In this document: positions 1-8,685 of the stretch, in pieces | How the letters are laid out: every line of letters begins with the position of its first letter | Numbering within the stretch: the first letter of the stretch is position 1 | Source of the DNA: Aldehydirespirator sp965221215 | Lineage (GTDB): Bacteria; Actinomycetota; Acidimicrobiia; Acidimicrobiales; Aldehydirespiratoraceae | DNA: 64,000 bases | Reading direction: 5' to 3' | NCBI GenBank assembly: GCA_965221215.1 | Contig: OZ244872.1 | Span: 1,922,001-1,986,000, forward strand | Translations under genes and position numbers: made by a program | Notes under the pieces: generated by a model | Told to the model about the DNA's origin: nothing | Databases searched by the model: none | Seen by the model: only the letters and a program-made list of their open reading frames with translations

Positions 1-1640
1 CGGCGGAGCGGACTACTCGTGATCGATGAGGCCCACTGCATCTCTGACTGGGGCCATGACTTCAGGCCCGATTATCGGCGGCTGGCACGGGTGCTCGATC
101 TGCTGCCAACCGGCGTGCCAGTGCTGTGCTGTACCGCCACTGCCAATGATCGTGTGGTGGATGACGTGACTGCCCAACTCGGAGCCGACTTCGTGCCAGT
201 GAGGGGCACTCTTGCTCGCCGCGGCCTGCGACTCCACGCGCTGGACAAGCCGATTCAGGCGGAACGGCTGGTGTGGCTCGCCGCCGCCATCAACGATCTG
301 CCCGGCACCGGCATCGTCTATTGCCTCACGGTCGCGGACGCCGAGCGGGTCTCAAGCTGGCTCCAGACGCAGGGCATTTCTGCGGTTGCCTACAGCGGTG
401 ATAGCGACGACGACCACCGGCGCGCTGTCGAACAGGATTTGCTCGACAACAACGTGAAGGCTGTGGTGGCTACATCGGCTCTGGGTATGGGATTCGACAA
501 GCCTGACCTTACGTTCGTGATCCACTACCAGTCACCGGGTTCGCCGGTGGCCTACTACCAGCAGGTCGGCCGCGCCGGACGGGGCCTCGCCGAATCATGG
601 GGGATTCTGCTGCGGGGCACCGAGGACGCCGACATCCAGGACTACTTCATTGAGTCGGCATTCCCGCAGGCTGCTCTGGCTGAACGTGTCGTGGACCGCC
701 TCGAGGGCACCGCCGTTTCCATGACGACGCGGGAGATCCTCGCGGAAGTGAACGTGAGGCCGGGCCGACTGGAGAACCTTCTCAAGATCCTCGAAGTGGA
801 GGGGCGGTGGAGCGTGAGGGCCGAGGGTGGCTGCGGACGCTCCAGCCGTGGACGTTCGATACCGAGCGAGTCGCTTCGGTCACCGCGCTACGCCGGGCCG
901 AGCAAGAGCAGATGCGCAGGTACATCACCACCGACCAATGCCGGATGCAACTGTTGCGCGGCTACCTCGACGACCACGATCCCGCACCGTGCGGGATCTG
1001 CGACAACTGCACCGGCGAGAGCATGGATCGGGCCTTCGATCCGGCCGTCGTACAGCAGGCCGTCGAATTCCTGCGCAAGTCCGAGCGGGTCATCGAGCCG
1101 CGCAAGCAGCTTCCGGACGGAAAGCGGACCGCGTTGGATGAGAGGCTTGAGGAGGGGCGCGCCCTGGCCATGTGGGGAGATGGCGGCTGGGGCCGGCTGG
1201 TGCGTAGCGGCAAACAACAAGATGGACGGTTCGACGACCAACTCGTTAGGGCGGCACGCGATCTGATCCGCGGTCGCTGGCGACCCGAGTCCGAGCCGGA
1301 GTGGGTGGCGTTCGTGCCCTCGCTGCGTCACCCCGAACTCGTGTCGGACTTCGCTCATCGGCTGGCGCAGGCGCTCGGGCTGGACTGCCTAGATGCCGTC
1401 GTCAAGGTCAGCGATACCAAGCCGCAGAAGACGATGCAGAACAGCCAACAGCAGTATCGCAATGTTGTGGACGCGTTCGAGATCAGCGGTGAAGTACCGT
1501 CGGGTTCAGTGCTGCTCGTAGACGACATGGTCGACTCGCGCTGGACGCTCACCGTTGTGGGCTCGCTGCTGCGTGAAGCAGGAGCCGGCCCGGTGTTCCC
1601 GTTCGCCTTGGCGGACACGGGCGGGAGGTCAGGCGCTTGA
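1..1640 (+). CDS. RecQ-family DNA helicase fused to a phosphoribosyltransferase-like domain (5'-truncated by window, frameshifted)
   Basis: The frame is open from base 1. It shows the helicase DEAH motif (VIDEAHCISDWG), the second RecA-like domain ending in QQVGRAGRG near 570, and the RecQ zinc knuckle (CRMQLL...CGICDNC) near 945-1010. The C-terminal part carries VLLVDDMVDSRWT near 1510-1550, which resembles a PRPP-binding loop, so a phosphoribosyltransferase-like domain is fused behind the helicase. The reading frame changes once: bases 1-804 read in frame 1 and everything after about 805 reads in frame 3. Adding one G to the G run at 801-804 restores a continuous RecQ sequence. The final TGA overlaps the TTG start of the DprA-like gene, implying an operon. 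The helicase family is clear. Whether the frameshift is real or a sequence error is open. Confidence 0.85.
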
Positions 1641-2638
1641 GGCACGACGACTCGCTGGCCACGATCTTGCTCGTAAGCCGCCTCTGCACCGACGGGGTGC
1701 GACCGCTCAAGGCGTCAGAATACTGGAGCCTGCGCGATTGCAACCGCGCTGATGGGCGGCAACAGGCGGGCCCGGGATCGCTGCTTGGACGGGGCGCGGA
1801 TCAACTCGTGCGCGATCACGGTCTGCCCGAGGATCTTGGCGAGCGCATTGCTGAGCTCATGGACCGTGCCACGGCGGTTGCCTTCGAATTGGACCGACTG
1901 GAGCAGTCAGGCATCAAGACACTCACGGCGTTCGATCAGCACTACCCGCGTGCGTGGCTTGAGAGGCTCCGTGCCAAGGCACCGCCGCTGGTGCACGCCG
2001 CCGGCGCGCTCGAACTGCTCGATGCGCCCGGGCTGGGTGTGGTCGGCAGCCGCGACGTGTCCCAAGCAGGGGGCGAGGTGGCCATAGAGGTTGCTCGGCT
2101 CGCAGCATGTCGGGGCCTGCCGCTCACGTCGGGCGGCGCCTGCGGCGTCGACCAACTTGCCATGAATGCCGCCTTCGAGTCTGGCGGAGCCGTCGTCGGC
2201 ATGCTGGCCGAAGCGCTGTCGCGCAAGTTGAAGAGCCCCGACGTGCGAAGGGCCGTGTACGAGGGCAGCACGGTCATGTGCACGCCCTACAGTCCCAGTG
2301 CCCCCTTCAGCGCGGGCAACGCCATGGGTCGCAACAAGCTCATCTATGCGCAGGCTGCGCTCACGGTGGTTGTAGCGAGCGACGATGGGACTGGGGGTAC
2401 ATGGTCGGGCGCCGTCGAAGCCCTCAAGCACGGCTACGGGCCGGTCGCCGTGTGGCGAGGCGACGGGGAAGGTCCTGGCAACGATCCCCTTCAGCAGCGA
2501 GGCGCCCTGCCTGTGTCCAGCCTCGAAGACGTCGAGGCACTTCTTGAGGCCACCCAAGCACCATCAGCGGAATCGCCCCAGTCGCCGACGAGCACTGCCG
2601 AACAGCAGCCGCTGTTCGTCACGATGTCGCCCCTGTAG
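1637..2638 (+). CDS. DprA/Smf-like DNA-processing protein
   Basis: The protein has 333 residues if it starts at TTG 1637, which overlaps the preceding stop by four bases. It has a Rossmann-like core with GVVGSRD near residue 135, SGGACGVDQLAMNAA near 170 (the SGGA-GID motif of DprA) and GNAMGRNKLIYAQA near 230, in the place of the family's NR-I-A motif. DprA proteins bind single-stranded DNA and load RecA in transformation, but many bacteria carry DprA-like proteins beside helicases and phosphoribosyltransferases. Pairing with the RecQ-phosphoribosyltransferase gene suggests a role in handling incoming or damaged DNA; that role is inference. An in-frame upstream start cannot exist because of the overlap, but a later start is possible. 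Confidence 0.85.
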   Translation: MRHDDSLATILLVSRLCTDGVRPLKASEYWSLRDCNRADGRQQAGPGSLLGRGADQLVRDHGLPEDLGERIAELMDRATAVAFELDRLEQSGIKTLTAFDQHYPRAWLERLRAKAPPLVHAAGALELLDAPGLGVVGSRDVSQAGGEVAIEVARLAACRGLPLTSGGACGVDQLAMNAAFESGGAVVGMLAEALSRKLKSPDVRRAVYEGSTVMCTPYSPSAPFSAGNAMGRNKLIYAQAALTVVVASDDGTGGTWSGAVEALKHGYGPVAVWRGDGEGPGNDPLQQRGALPVSSLEDVEALLEATQAPSAESPQSPTSTAEQQPLFVTMSPL

Positions 2639-2686
2639 TGCTGGGCCACGAGTGGGTCGGCGTCGCGTCGGCGACCTCACTGCTGG

Positions 2687-3124
2687 CTACTCGCGGTGGT
2701 GGGACTCTATGTTTGAGTCGAGGGTGTGGTAGTCGGCGGCGTCGTCTACGAAGATGGCCCACTCGGTGTGCAGGCCGGTGGGCAGGTCCATGGTGCCAGC
2801 GCAGATGGCAATGTGGTCGGTCTGGCGAGGTAGACCCTCCGCTACCTGCCAGAACAGTGAGCTTCCGCATTCTCGGCAGAAGCCGTAGGCCACGTTGGGA
2901 TCGTCGGCGGGGTGATGCCAGGCCAGGCTGGCATCGGACAGGAGCCTGAGGTCGGAGCGCTTGCATCCCGATCCAGCCATGTAGTGGCCGGTCCAGCGGC
3001 GGCAGCGCCAGCAATGGCAGTTCCAGACCTGGCGGATCGGGCCGTGCACCTCGTAGCTGACCGCGCCGCACAGGCAGTGGCCCGAGGGCGGCGAGTCTGG
3101 CTCCAACCGGGGGTTCTCGCTCAC
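2687..3124 (-). CDS. GFA-family (glutathione-dependent formaldehyde-activating-like) zinc protein
   Basis: The protein has 145 residues with the GFA/CENP-V zinc-binding pattern: HCLCGAVSYEV near residue 18, NCHCWRCRRWTG near 36 and FCRECGSSLFW near 83. Family members bind zinc through these cysteines. The name comes from a proposed glutathione-formaldehyde reaction that does not apply to most members, so the substrate is unknown. It stands alone, convergent with the DprA-like gene and divergent from the GMC oxidoreductase gene. The ATG at 3124 was chosen because the conserved domain begins about 15 residues later. Confidence 0.85.
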   Translation of the reverse strand: MSENPRLEPDSPPSGHCLCGAVSYEVHGPIRQVWNCHCWRCRRWTGHYMAGSGCKRSDLRLLSDASLAWHHPADDPNVAYGFCRECGSSLFWQVAEGLPRQTDHIAICAGTMDLPTGLHTEWAIFVDDAADYHTLDSNIESHHRE

Positions 3125-3222
3125 GCCAGCACCTCCCTGTTCTGTGACCGGCAGCGGTAGGGTCGCGATTGTTGCACGGCCCGGGGCGCCTACGCTCTCG
3201 GCCCGAGTTGCGGAGGGTGATC

Positions 3223-4950
3223 ATGGCAGAGCGCGAACGCTGCTACGACTATGTGATCGTGGGCGGGGGCTCAGCCGGCTGCGCCCTCGCCAACCGGCTC
3301 AGCGCCGACCCTGGCACCTCGGTGCTCGTGCTGGAGGCGGGCCGGCGGGACTGGCGCTTCGACGTGTACATCCATATGCCGGCGGCGCTGTCGTTTCCCA
3401 TCGGCAACCGCTTCTACGACTGGCAGTACAGCTCCGAGCCCGAGCCCCACATGGGCGGCCGCCGCGTTTACCACGCCCGCGGCAAAGTGCTGGGCGGATC
3501 ATCGAGCATCAACGGCATGATCTTCCAGCGGGGCAATCCCCTCGACTACGAGCGCTGGGCCGCCGATGAGGGGATGCAGCGCTGGGACTATGCCCACTGC
3601 CTGCCCTACTTCAAGCGCATGGAACTCTGCCTGGCCGGCGACGACCCGAGCGGCCCCGGCCCCGACCGAGACCCCCGAACCGAGGATCCCGCCGATTCGG
3701 GCGGCGACCACCACGTCGCGGGCGGCGGCGTCTACCGGGGCGACCGGGGTCCGCTGGTGCTGGAGCGAGGTCCGGCCGCCAACCCGCTGTTCGAGGCCTT
3801 CCTGGCCGCCACCGAGCAGGCCGGCCACCCCCGCACCGCCGACGTGAACGGCTACCGCCAGGAGGGTTTCGCCGCCTTCGACCGCAACGTCCACCGGGGC
3901 CGGCGCCTCAGCGCGTCGCGGGCCTATCTGCACCCGGTGCTCGACCGGCCCAACCTCACCCTCGTCACCCGGGCCCTCACCACCAGGATCATCTTCGAGG
4001 GCAACCGGGCGGTGGGTGCGGCCTACACCAAGGCCGGCCGCAGCCGCACGGTGCGAGCCGGCGAGGTGATCTGCTGCGGCGGCGCCATCAACTCGCCGCA
4101 GCTTCTGCAGCTCAGCGGCGTCGGCCCGGCCGGGCTGCTGCACCGCCACGGCATCGACGTGGTGGCCGACGTGCCCGCGGTCGGCGCCAACATGCAGGAC
4201 CACCTGGAGGTGTATATCCAGTACGCCTGCAAGCAGCCGGTGTCGATGCAGCCCAACCTGGCCAAGTGGCGGCATCCCTGGATCGGTCTGCAGTGGCTGG
4301 CCCGCCGCGGCCCGGCGGCCACCAACCACTTCGAGGCGGGCGGCTTCATCCGCAGCAACGACGAGGTCGCCTACCCCAACCTCATGTTCCACTTCCTGCC
4401 CATCGCCATCCGCTACGACGGCTCCACGCCCGCCGGCGGCCACGGCTACCAGGTGCATGTCGGGCCGATGTACAGCAACTCGCGGGGGACGGTGGCCATC
4501 GTGTCGGACGACCCCCGAACCAAGCCCGCGCTGCGCTTCAACTACCTGTCCACCGACGAGGACCGCCGCGAGTGGGTGGAGGCCGTCCGCCACGCCCGCC
4601 ACATCCTCACCCAGCCGGCCATGGACCCGTTCAACGGCGGCGAGGTGTCGCCCGGACCCGGAGTCGGCACCGACGAGGAGATCCTCGACTGGGTGAGACG
4701 CGACGCCGAGACCGCCCTGCACCCGTCGTGCACCGCCCGCATGGGCCTCGGCGACGACTCGGCGCTGCACCCCGACTCGCTCGAGGTCCACGGCACCAGG
4801 GGCCTGCGGGTGGTGGACGCCTCGTCAATGCCGTATGTGACCAACGGCAATATCTACGCGCCGGTGATGATGCTGGCCGAGAAGGCCGCCGACCTGATCC
4901 TGGGCAACACCCCGCCAGCTCCCGAGCCGGTGGACTTCTACCGGGTGTGA
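3223..4950 (+). CDS. betA: GMC-family flavin oxidoreductase, choline dehydrogenase-like
   Basis: The protein has 575 residues. It begins with the FAD-binding motif DYVIVGGGSAGCALANRLS, followed by GKVLGGSSSINGM (GMC signature 1), GGAINSPQLLQLSGVGP (signature 2) and a C-terminal HPSCTARMG and VVDASSMPYVTNGN containing the catalytic His region. This layout is that of choline dehydrogenase, but related alcohol dehydrogenases look the same and no betaine genes sit nearby, so the substrate is uncertain. A Gly/Asp/Pro-rich stretch near residues 145-180 looks like an insertion relative to usual BetA. The ATG at 3223 follows GGAGGG at 3212-3217; an in-frame upstream ATG at 3169 lacks such a site. Confidence 0.85.
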   Translation: MAERERCYDYVIVGGGSAGCALANRLSADPGTSVLVLEAGRRDWRFDVYIHMPAALSFPIGNRFYDWQYSSEPEPHMGGRRVYHARGKVLGGSSSINGMIFQRGNPLDYERWAADEGMQRWDYAHCLPYFKRMELCLAGDDPSGPGPDRDPRTEDPADSGGDHHVAGGGVYRGDRGPLVLERGPAANPLFEAFLAATEQAGHPRTADVNGYRQEGFAAFDRNVHRGRRLSASRAYLHPVLDRPNLTLVTRALTTRIIFEGNRAVGAAYTKAGRSRTVRAGEVICCGGAINSPQLLQLSGVGPAGLLHRHGIDVVADVPAVGANMQDHLEVYIQYACKQPVSMQPNLAKWRHPWIGLQWLARRGPAATNHFEAGGFIRSNDEVAYPNLMFHFLPIAIRYDGSTPAGGHGYQVHVGPMYSNSRGTVAIVSDDPRTKPALRFNYLSTDEDRREWVEAVRHARHILTQPAMDPFNGGEVSPGPGVGTDEEILDWVRRDAETALHPSCTARMGLGDDSALHPDSLEVHGTRGLRVVDASSMPYVTNGNIYAPVMMLAEKAADLILGNTPPAPEPVDFYRV

Positions 4951-5060
4951 CCTAAATCACACCCGCTTTGACCCTTGATTCCTTGCAATCCACACCCGTG
5001 ACCGAGACAATTCTCCATAGCGCCGAGACGCGGCGCACGCAGCGCAAAGGAGGACTGCAA

Positions 5061-5210
5061 ATGCGTTCCATTCCCCTGAGCAACGCCAGAGTCGGTGCCA
5101 ACTCTGTGTGGCGCGACGCGCTGGGACCCGGCTATGCCGTGGGCGCAGCCGAGAGCTTGTTGCGGGTTACCGGCGACGCCGCCGCCCGCCCCTACCGGAG
5201 CAGCCGCTGA
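5061..5210 (+). CDS. Small protein of 49 residues behind a very strong ribosome-binding site
   Basis: The ATG at 5061 follows AAAGGAGG at 5046-5053 with a 7-base spacer, the best ribosome-binding site in this part of the window. The peptide begins MRSIPLSNARVGANSVW and is basic, Arg/Ala-rich and without a membrane segment. I do not recognise it. It lies in a 424-base gap between convergent genes and is followed by two strong hairpins. An in-frame upstream ATG at 4968 gives 80 residues, but the Shine-Dalgarno position argues for 5061. It could be a genuine small protein or a translated leader. Confidence 0.5.
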   Translation: MRSIPLSNARVGANSVWRDALGPGYAVGAAESLLRVTGDAAARPYRSSR

Positions 5211-5237
5211 CTCAGTAGTCGCACAAGACGAATCCCC

Positions 5238-5316
5238 GAGGGGTGCGAGCCCCTCATCTGATCTCGAGGCCCCGCCGGTATTGGCAATCCCCCAGCCGAT
5301 ACGGCGAGGGCCTCGA
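5238..5316. terminator. Tandem hairpins between convergent genes, probable bidirectional terminator
   Basis: The first hairpin has a perfect 6-bp stem GAGGGG/CCCCTC (5238-5255) with a TGCGAG loop. The second has arms 5264-5281 and 5299-5316 that pair over about 17 bp with one bulge on each side and a 17-base loop. The pair sits between the small protein gene on + and the hydrolase gene on -, where a shared terminator is expected. There is no T-run, so a structured RNA is an alternative. Confidence 0.5.
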
Positions 5317-5374
5317 CGCGTCGCCCCGTCCCACCCGGTGGATGCCGTTGTTGTGCTCGGATCTCACGGGCCGC

Positions 5375-6184
5375 TCAGGCCGCGGCCTCGCTCTGCTCGG
5401 CCTGTAGGGCCGCGGCGATGGCCTTGCGCACCGCGATGGGACTCTCGACCTGCATGAAGTGGCCCACCCGGTCGAGATACACGGCGGGTCCGAAGGCTTC
5501 GATCATGCCGGCCGCCGCCCGATTGGGCGTCATCTTGTCCTCGCGGCCCAGCACGAGCGTGACCGGACACTGCACCCTGGCCGCGGCCGCCTCGGCGCCG
5601 TCGTAGGCGTTGCAGGCGGCCAGATCGCGGGCCAGCACTCCCTCGGGGGCCCGGTCCAGCAGCGAAGTGTTGCCGCCGATCAGCCACATGCCCGGCGAGG
5701 CGTGCCCGCCGGTGTGGGCTCGGCTGCCGATGCCCCACGAGGTGATGAGTCGCCCGGCCACCGGGTCGTCGGCATCGGCGGCCGATTGCAGGGCGGGATG
5801 CACGGGCATGGCCCCGGCGGTGCCGAGAAGCACCAGCGACCGGACCGCCTCAGGCCGCCGCGCGGCCGCCTCTAGCGCCACGAACGTGCCCATCGAGTGC
5901 CCCACCAGGTGCGCGGGCGCCAGGCCCAGGGCCTCGGTGGCGCCGGCCAGCCACTCGCCCATCTCGCCGATGCCGGCCAGCGCGGGGCCCTCGCTGCCGC
6001 CGTGTCCGGGCAGGTCGACCGCGGCGGCCCGGTAGCCGTGGTGCGCGATCCAGCGGGTCTGGAGTTGCCAGACCGTGCGGTCGCCGCCCGAGCCGTGCAC
6101 CAGCACCACTGCGGGCTCGTCTCCGTCGATGCTGCGGCCCCCGGTGGCGCAGCGCACCACCTTCCCGTCGATCAGCGCCTCCAC
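5375..6184 (-). CDS. Alpha/beta-fold hydrolase
   Basis: The protein has 269 residues. VVLVHGSGGDRTVW near residue 28 supplies the oxyanion hole, LVGHSMGTF near 92 is the nucleophile elbow with the catalytic Ser, LGREDKMTP near 212 gives the acid residue and VGHFMQVE near 240 the catalytic His. All catalytic residues are therefore present. No signal peptide is visible, so it is cytoplasmic. The substrate is unknown. It is transcribed in the same direction as the metY gene just upstream, about 100 bases away. Confidence 0.85.
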   Translation of the reverse strand: MEALIDGKVVRCATGGRSIDGDEPAVVLVHGSGGDRTVWQLQTRWIAHHGYRAAAVDLPGHGGSEGPALAGIGEMGEWLAGATEALGLAPAHLVGHSMGTFVALEAAARRPEAVRSLVLLGTAGAMPVHPALQSAADADDPVAGRLITSWGIGSRAHTGGHASPGMWLIGGNTSLLDRAPEGVLARDLAACNAYDGAEAAAARVQCPVTLVLGREDKMTPNRAAAGMIEAFGPAVYLDRVGHFMQVESPIAVRKAIAAALQAEQSEAAA

Positions 6185-6286
6185 TGTCAGCCGATCCTGT
6201 CGGGCGTGTCCCTCGTCAGCGCCTCAGAGCAGCGCCCCAGGGTCGCTTCGCAGAGCAGGCCCATCGAACTTGAACCGTGACCCTCG

Positions 6287-7579
6287 TCAGCGTTGCGAGG
6301 CCTTGAGGGCCCGCTCCAAGTCCTCGATGATGTCGCGGGGATCCTCCAACCCGACCGAGAGCCGCACGAGGTCCTCCCCCACCCCGGCCGCGGCCAGATC
6401 GGTGGCCGACATCTGCTGGTGGGTGGTGCTGGCCGGGTGGATCACCAGCGTCTTGGCGTCGCCCACGTTGGCCAGATGGGAGGCCAGCCGGACCGCGGCG
6501 ATGAACTTGGCCCCCGCGTCGCGGCCCCCGGCGATGCCGAAGCTCAAGATGGCCCCGGTTCCCCTCGGGTAGAGCCGGCGGGCCAGGCCGTGGTCGGGAT
6601 GGTCCGGCATGGACGGATATTTGACCCAGGTGACCGCGTCGTTGGCGGCCAGCGCCTCGACCACCGCCTCGGTGTTGGACACATGGCGCTGCATCCTCAG
6701 CGGCAGCGTCTCGACGCCCTGAAGGATCTGGAAGGCGTTGGCCGGGCTCATGCAGGCGCCGAAGTCGCGCAGCCCCTCGGCTCGGGCCCGGCTGATGAAG
6801 GCGCCGGGGCCGAACTCGTCGCTGAAGCTGATGCCGTGGTAGCCGGCGTAGGGCTCGGTGATGGTTGCGAACAGCCCCGAGGCGTCCCAGTCGAAGTGGC
6901 CGCCGTCCACGAGCATGCCGCCGAGGGCCACACCGTGGCCGCCCAGGAACTTGGTGGCCGAGTGCATCACGATGTCGGCGCCGTGCTCGAAGGGCCGGAT
7001 CAGGTACGGAGTGGAGAAGGTGGCGTCCACCATCAGCGGCAGGCGGTGACGGTGGGCGACGTCGGCCACCGCGGCGATGTCGAGCACCTCGATGCCGGGA
7101 TTGCCGAGGGTCTCGGCGAAGACGAGGCGGGTGTCGTCGCCGATGGCGGCCTCGAACTCGTCGGGCCGGCGGGGGTCCACCAGCGTGGCGGTGATGCCGA
7201 ACCGGGGCAGGGTCAGGTTGAGCATGTTGTGGGTGCCGCCGTAGATGTTGCGGCTGGCCACGATGTGTCCGCCGGTGTCCATGAGGGTGGCCACGGCCAG
7301 GAAGAAGGCGGCCTGCCCGCTGGCGGTGGCCACCGCTCCCACCCCGCCCTCTAGAGCCGCTACCCGCTCCTCGAGCACGGCCACGGTGGGGTTGGAGATC
7401 CGAGAATAGATGTGGCCGGGGATCTCGAGGTTGAACAGCCCGGCCGCGTGGTCGGTGTCCTCGAAGGAATACGAGGTGGTGAAGTAGATGGGCACGGCCC
7501 GCGCCCCGGTGGCGGGGTCGCTGTGCTGGCCGGCGTGGAGGCTGAGGGTGTCGAAGCGAAGGAAGTCAGGCTCTACCAC
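6287..7579 (-). CDS. metY: O-acetylhomoserine sulfhydrylase (Cys/Met-metabolism PLP enzyme)
   Basis: The protein has 430 residues, the size and N-terminus (TLSLHAGQ..DPATGARAVPIY) typical of MetY. ATASGQAA near residue 84 and HSATKFLGGHG near 205 (PLP-binding Lys) mark the Cys/Met-metabolism PLP family. MetY makes homocysteine from O-acetylhomoserine and sulfide. HPASTTHQQM near residue 380 is also characteristic. No homoserine acetyltransferase gene is adjacent. A copy of the window's dispersed repeat begins 13 bases upstream of its start. Confidence 0.92.
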   Translation of the reverse strand: MVEPDFLRFDTLSLHAGQHSDPATGARAVPIYFTTSYSFEDTDHAAGLFNLEIPGHIYSRISNPTVAVLEERVAALEGGVGAVATASGQAAFFLAVATLMDTGGHIVASRNIYGGTHNMLNLTLPRFGITATLVDPRRPDEFEAAIGDDTRLVFAETLGNPGIEVLDIAAVADVAHRHRLPLMVDATFSTPYLIRPFEHGADIVMHSATKFLGGHGVALGGMLVDGGHFDWDASGLFATITEPYAGYHGISFSDEFGPGAFISRARAEGLRDFGACMSPANAFQILQGVETLPLRMQRHVSNTEAVVEALAANDAVTWVKYPSMPDHPDHGLARRLYPRGTGAILSFGIAGGRDAGAKFIAAVRLASHLANVGDAKTLVIHPASTTHQQMSATDLAAAGVGEDLVRLSVGLEDPRDIIEDLERALKASQR

Positions 7580-7591
7580 ACCGCGAGCCTA

Positions 7592-7745
7592 GAGGCCGAG
7601 CGAATAGGTGAGCGATTCCGGTCCATACGGGCGAGGCCGTGGGCTGTGATGCCCGGGGTTTGGGCGGCCCGTGGGCGCAGCGAACAAGAGCGGGAAAGAC
7701 CCCGCCGCGACGCGACCGGCTCTGGCCCATTTGCGCGCCCTCCTA
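7592..7745 (-). repeat. Dispersed intergenic repeat, copy A (reverse orientation)
   Basis: The reverse complement contains GAGGGCGCGCAAAT, then GGTCGCGTCGC, the core CCCGCTCTTGTTCGCTGCGC, then ACGGGCCGCCCAAACCCC, CGCCCGTATG and the end CTCGGCCTC. The same order recurs at 46826-46959 and, in part, at 10857-10967, 43300-43388 and 36725-36765. It fills the gap between the metY and sirtuin genes. Confidence 0.85.
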
Positions 7746-7805
7746 GGTGTTCTGAGCGCAGAAGGTTGCAGCAGCGTGACGGAGTGGCCCAACTAGGCTC
7801 GCACG

Positions 7806-8594
7806 GTGCAGGCGGAGGCAGTGGCGGCGGCCCGCCAACTGGTCGACTCGGCCCAGCGGGTGACCGTGCTCACCGGGGCTGGCGTCTCCACCGACAGCGG
7901 CCTGCCCGACTTCCGCGGACCGAAGGGCCTGTGGACGCGTGACCCGGCAGCCGAGCGAGCCTCGAACATCGATGTCTACGTGTCAGATCCCGAGGTCCGC
8001 CGCAGCAACTGGGCCCGCCGGGCCTCCGGGGCGCTGTGGGCCGAAGTCGAGCCCAACCGGGGCCACGAGGCGCTGGTCCACCTCGAGCGGCGGCGCAAGC
8101 TCCATCTGCTCATCACCCAGAACGTGGACGAGCTCCACCAGCGGGCTGGCAGCGACCCCGCGCTGGTGGTGGAGATCCACGGCACCACCCGCAAGGTGCA
8201 GTGCCTGTCGTGCGAATACCGCGACGACATGGCGGTGGCCCTCGAGCGGGTGCGCGCCGGCGAGGAGGATCCCGACTGCCCGCGCTGCGGATGGCTCCTG
8301 AAGTCGGCCACCGTGTCGTTCGGCCAGAGCCTCAACCCCCTCGACCTGGCCCGGGCCGAGCGGGCCGCCCTCGAATGCGACCTGTTCCTGGCGGTGGGCA
8401 CTACCCTGGCCGTGTCGCCCATCAACATGACCGCGCCGGTGGCCGTGCAGTCGGGGGCCCGCCTGGTGATCGTGAACGGCGAGCCGACCGAGTTCGATGC
8501 CCTGGCCGACGTGCTGGTGGGCGGCTCCATCAGCGAGGTCCTGCCCGCCATCTGCGGCCTGGACGCTCGGCCTCTTGTTGACAGGTTCTTGTGA
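7806..8594 (+). CDS. cobB: NAD-dependent protein deacylase, sirtuin family
   Basis: The protein has 262 residues from a GTG start. It has the Sir2 motifs VLTGAGVSTDSGLPDFRG near residue 20, TQNVDELHQRAG near 103, IHGTTRKVQC with the catalytic His near 122, the zinc cysteines CLSCEY and CPRCGW near 132 and 160, and AVGTTLAVSP near 200. It removes acyl groups from lysines using NAD. It stands alone behind a repeat copy. The GTG was chosen because nothing conserved lies further upstream. Confidence 0.93.
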   Translation: MQAEAVAAARQLVDSAQRVTVLTGAGVSTDSGLPDFRGPKGLWTRDPAAERASNIDVYVSDPEVRRSNWARRASGALWAEVEPNRGHEALVHLERRRKLHLLITQNVDELHQRAGSDPALVVEIHGTTRKVQCLSCEYRDDMAVALERVRAGEEDPDCPRCGWLLKSATVSFGQSLNPLDLARAERAALECDLFLAVGTTLAVSPINMTAPVAVQSGARLVIVNGEPTEFDALADVLVGGSISEVLPAICGLDARPLVDRFL

Positions 8595-8685
8595 TCTCAA
8601 TACGGTCAGAAGCAGCCGTCTTCCGGCTGATTTGCAACCGAGGCGCTCCCGGCGCCCGCCACTATTGGAGTATTGGAGAAACATC

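Noticed and set aside
3499..4791. 430-residue open frame on - antisense to the GMC oxidoreductase
   Set aside because: Shadow frame; the + strand protein has all FAD and GMC motifs.
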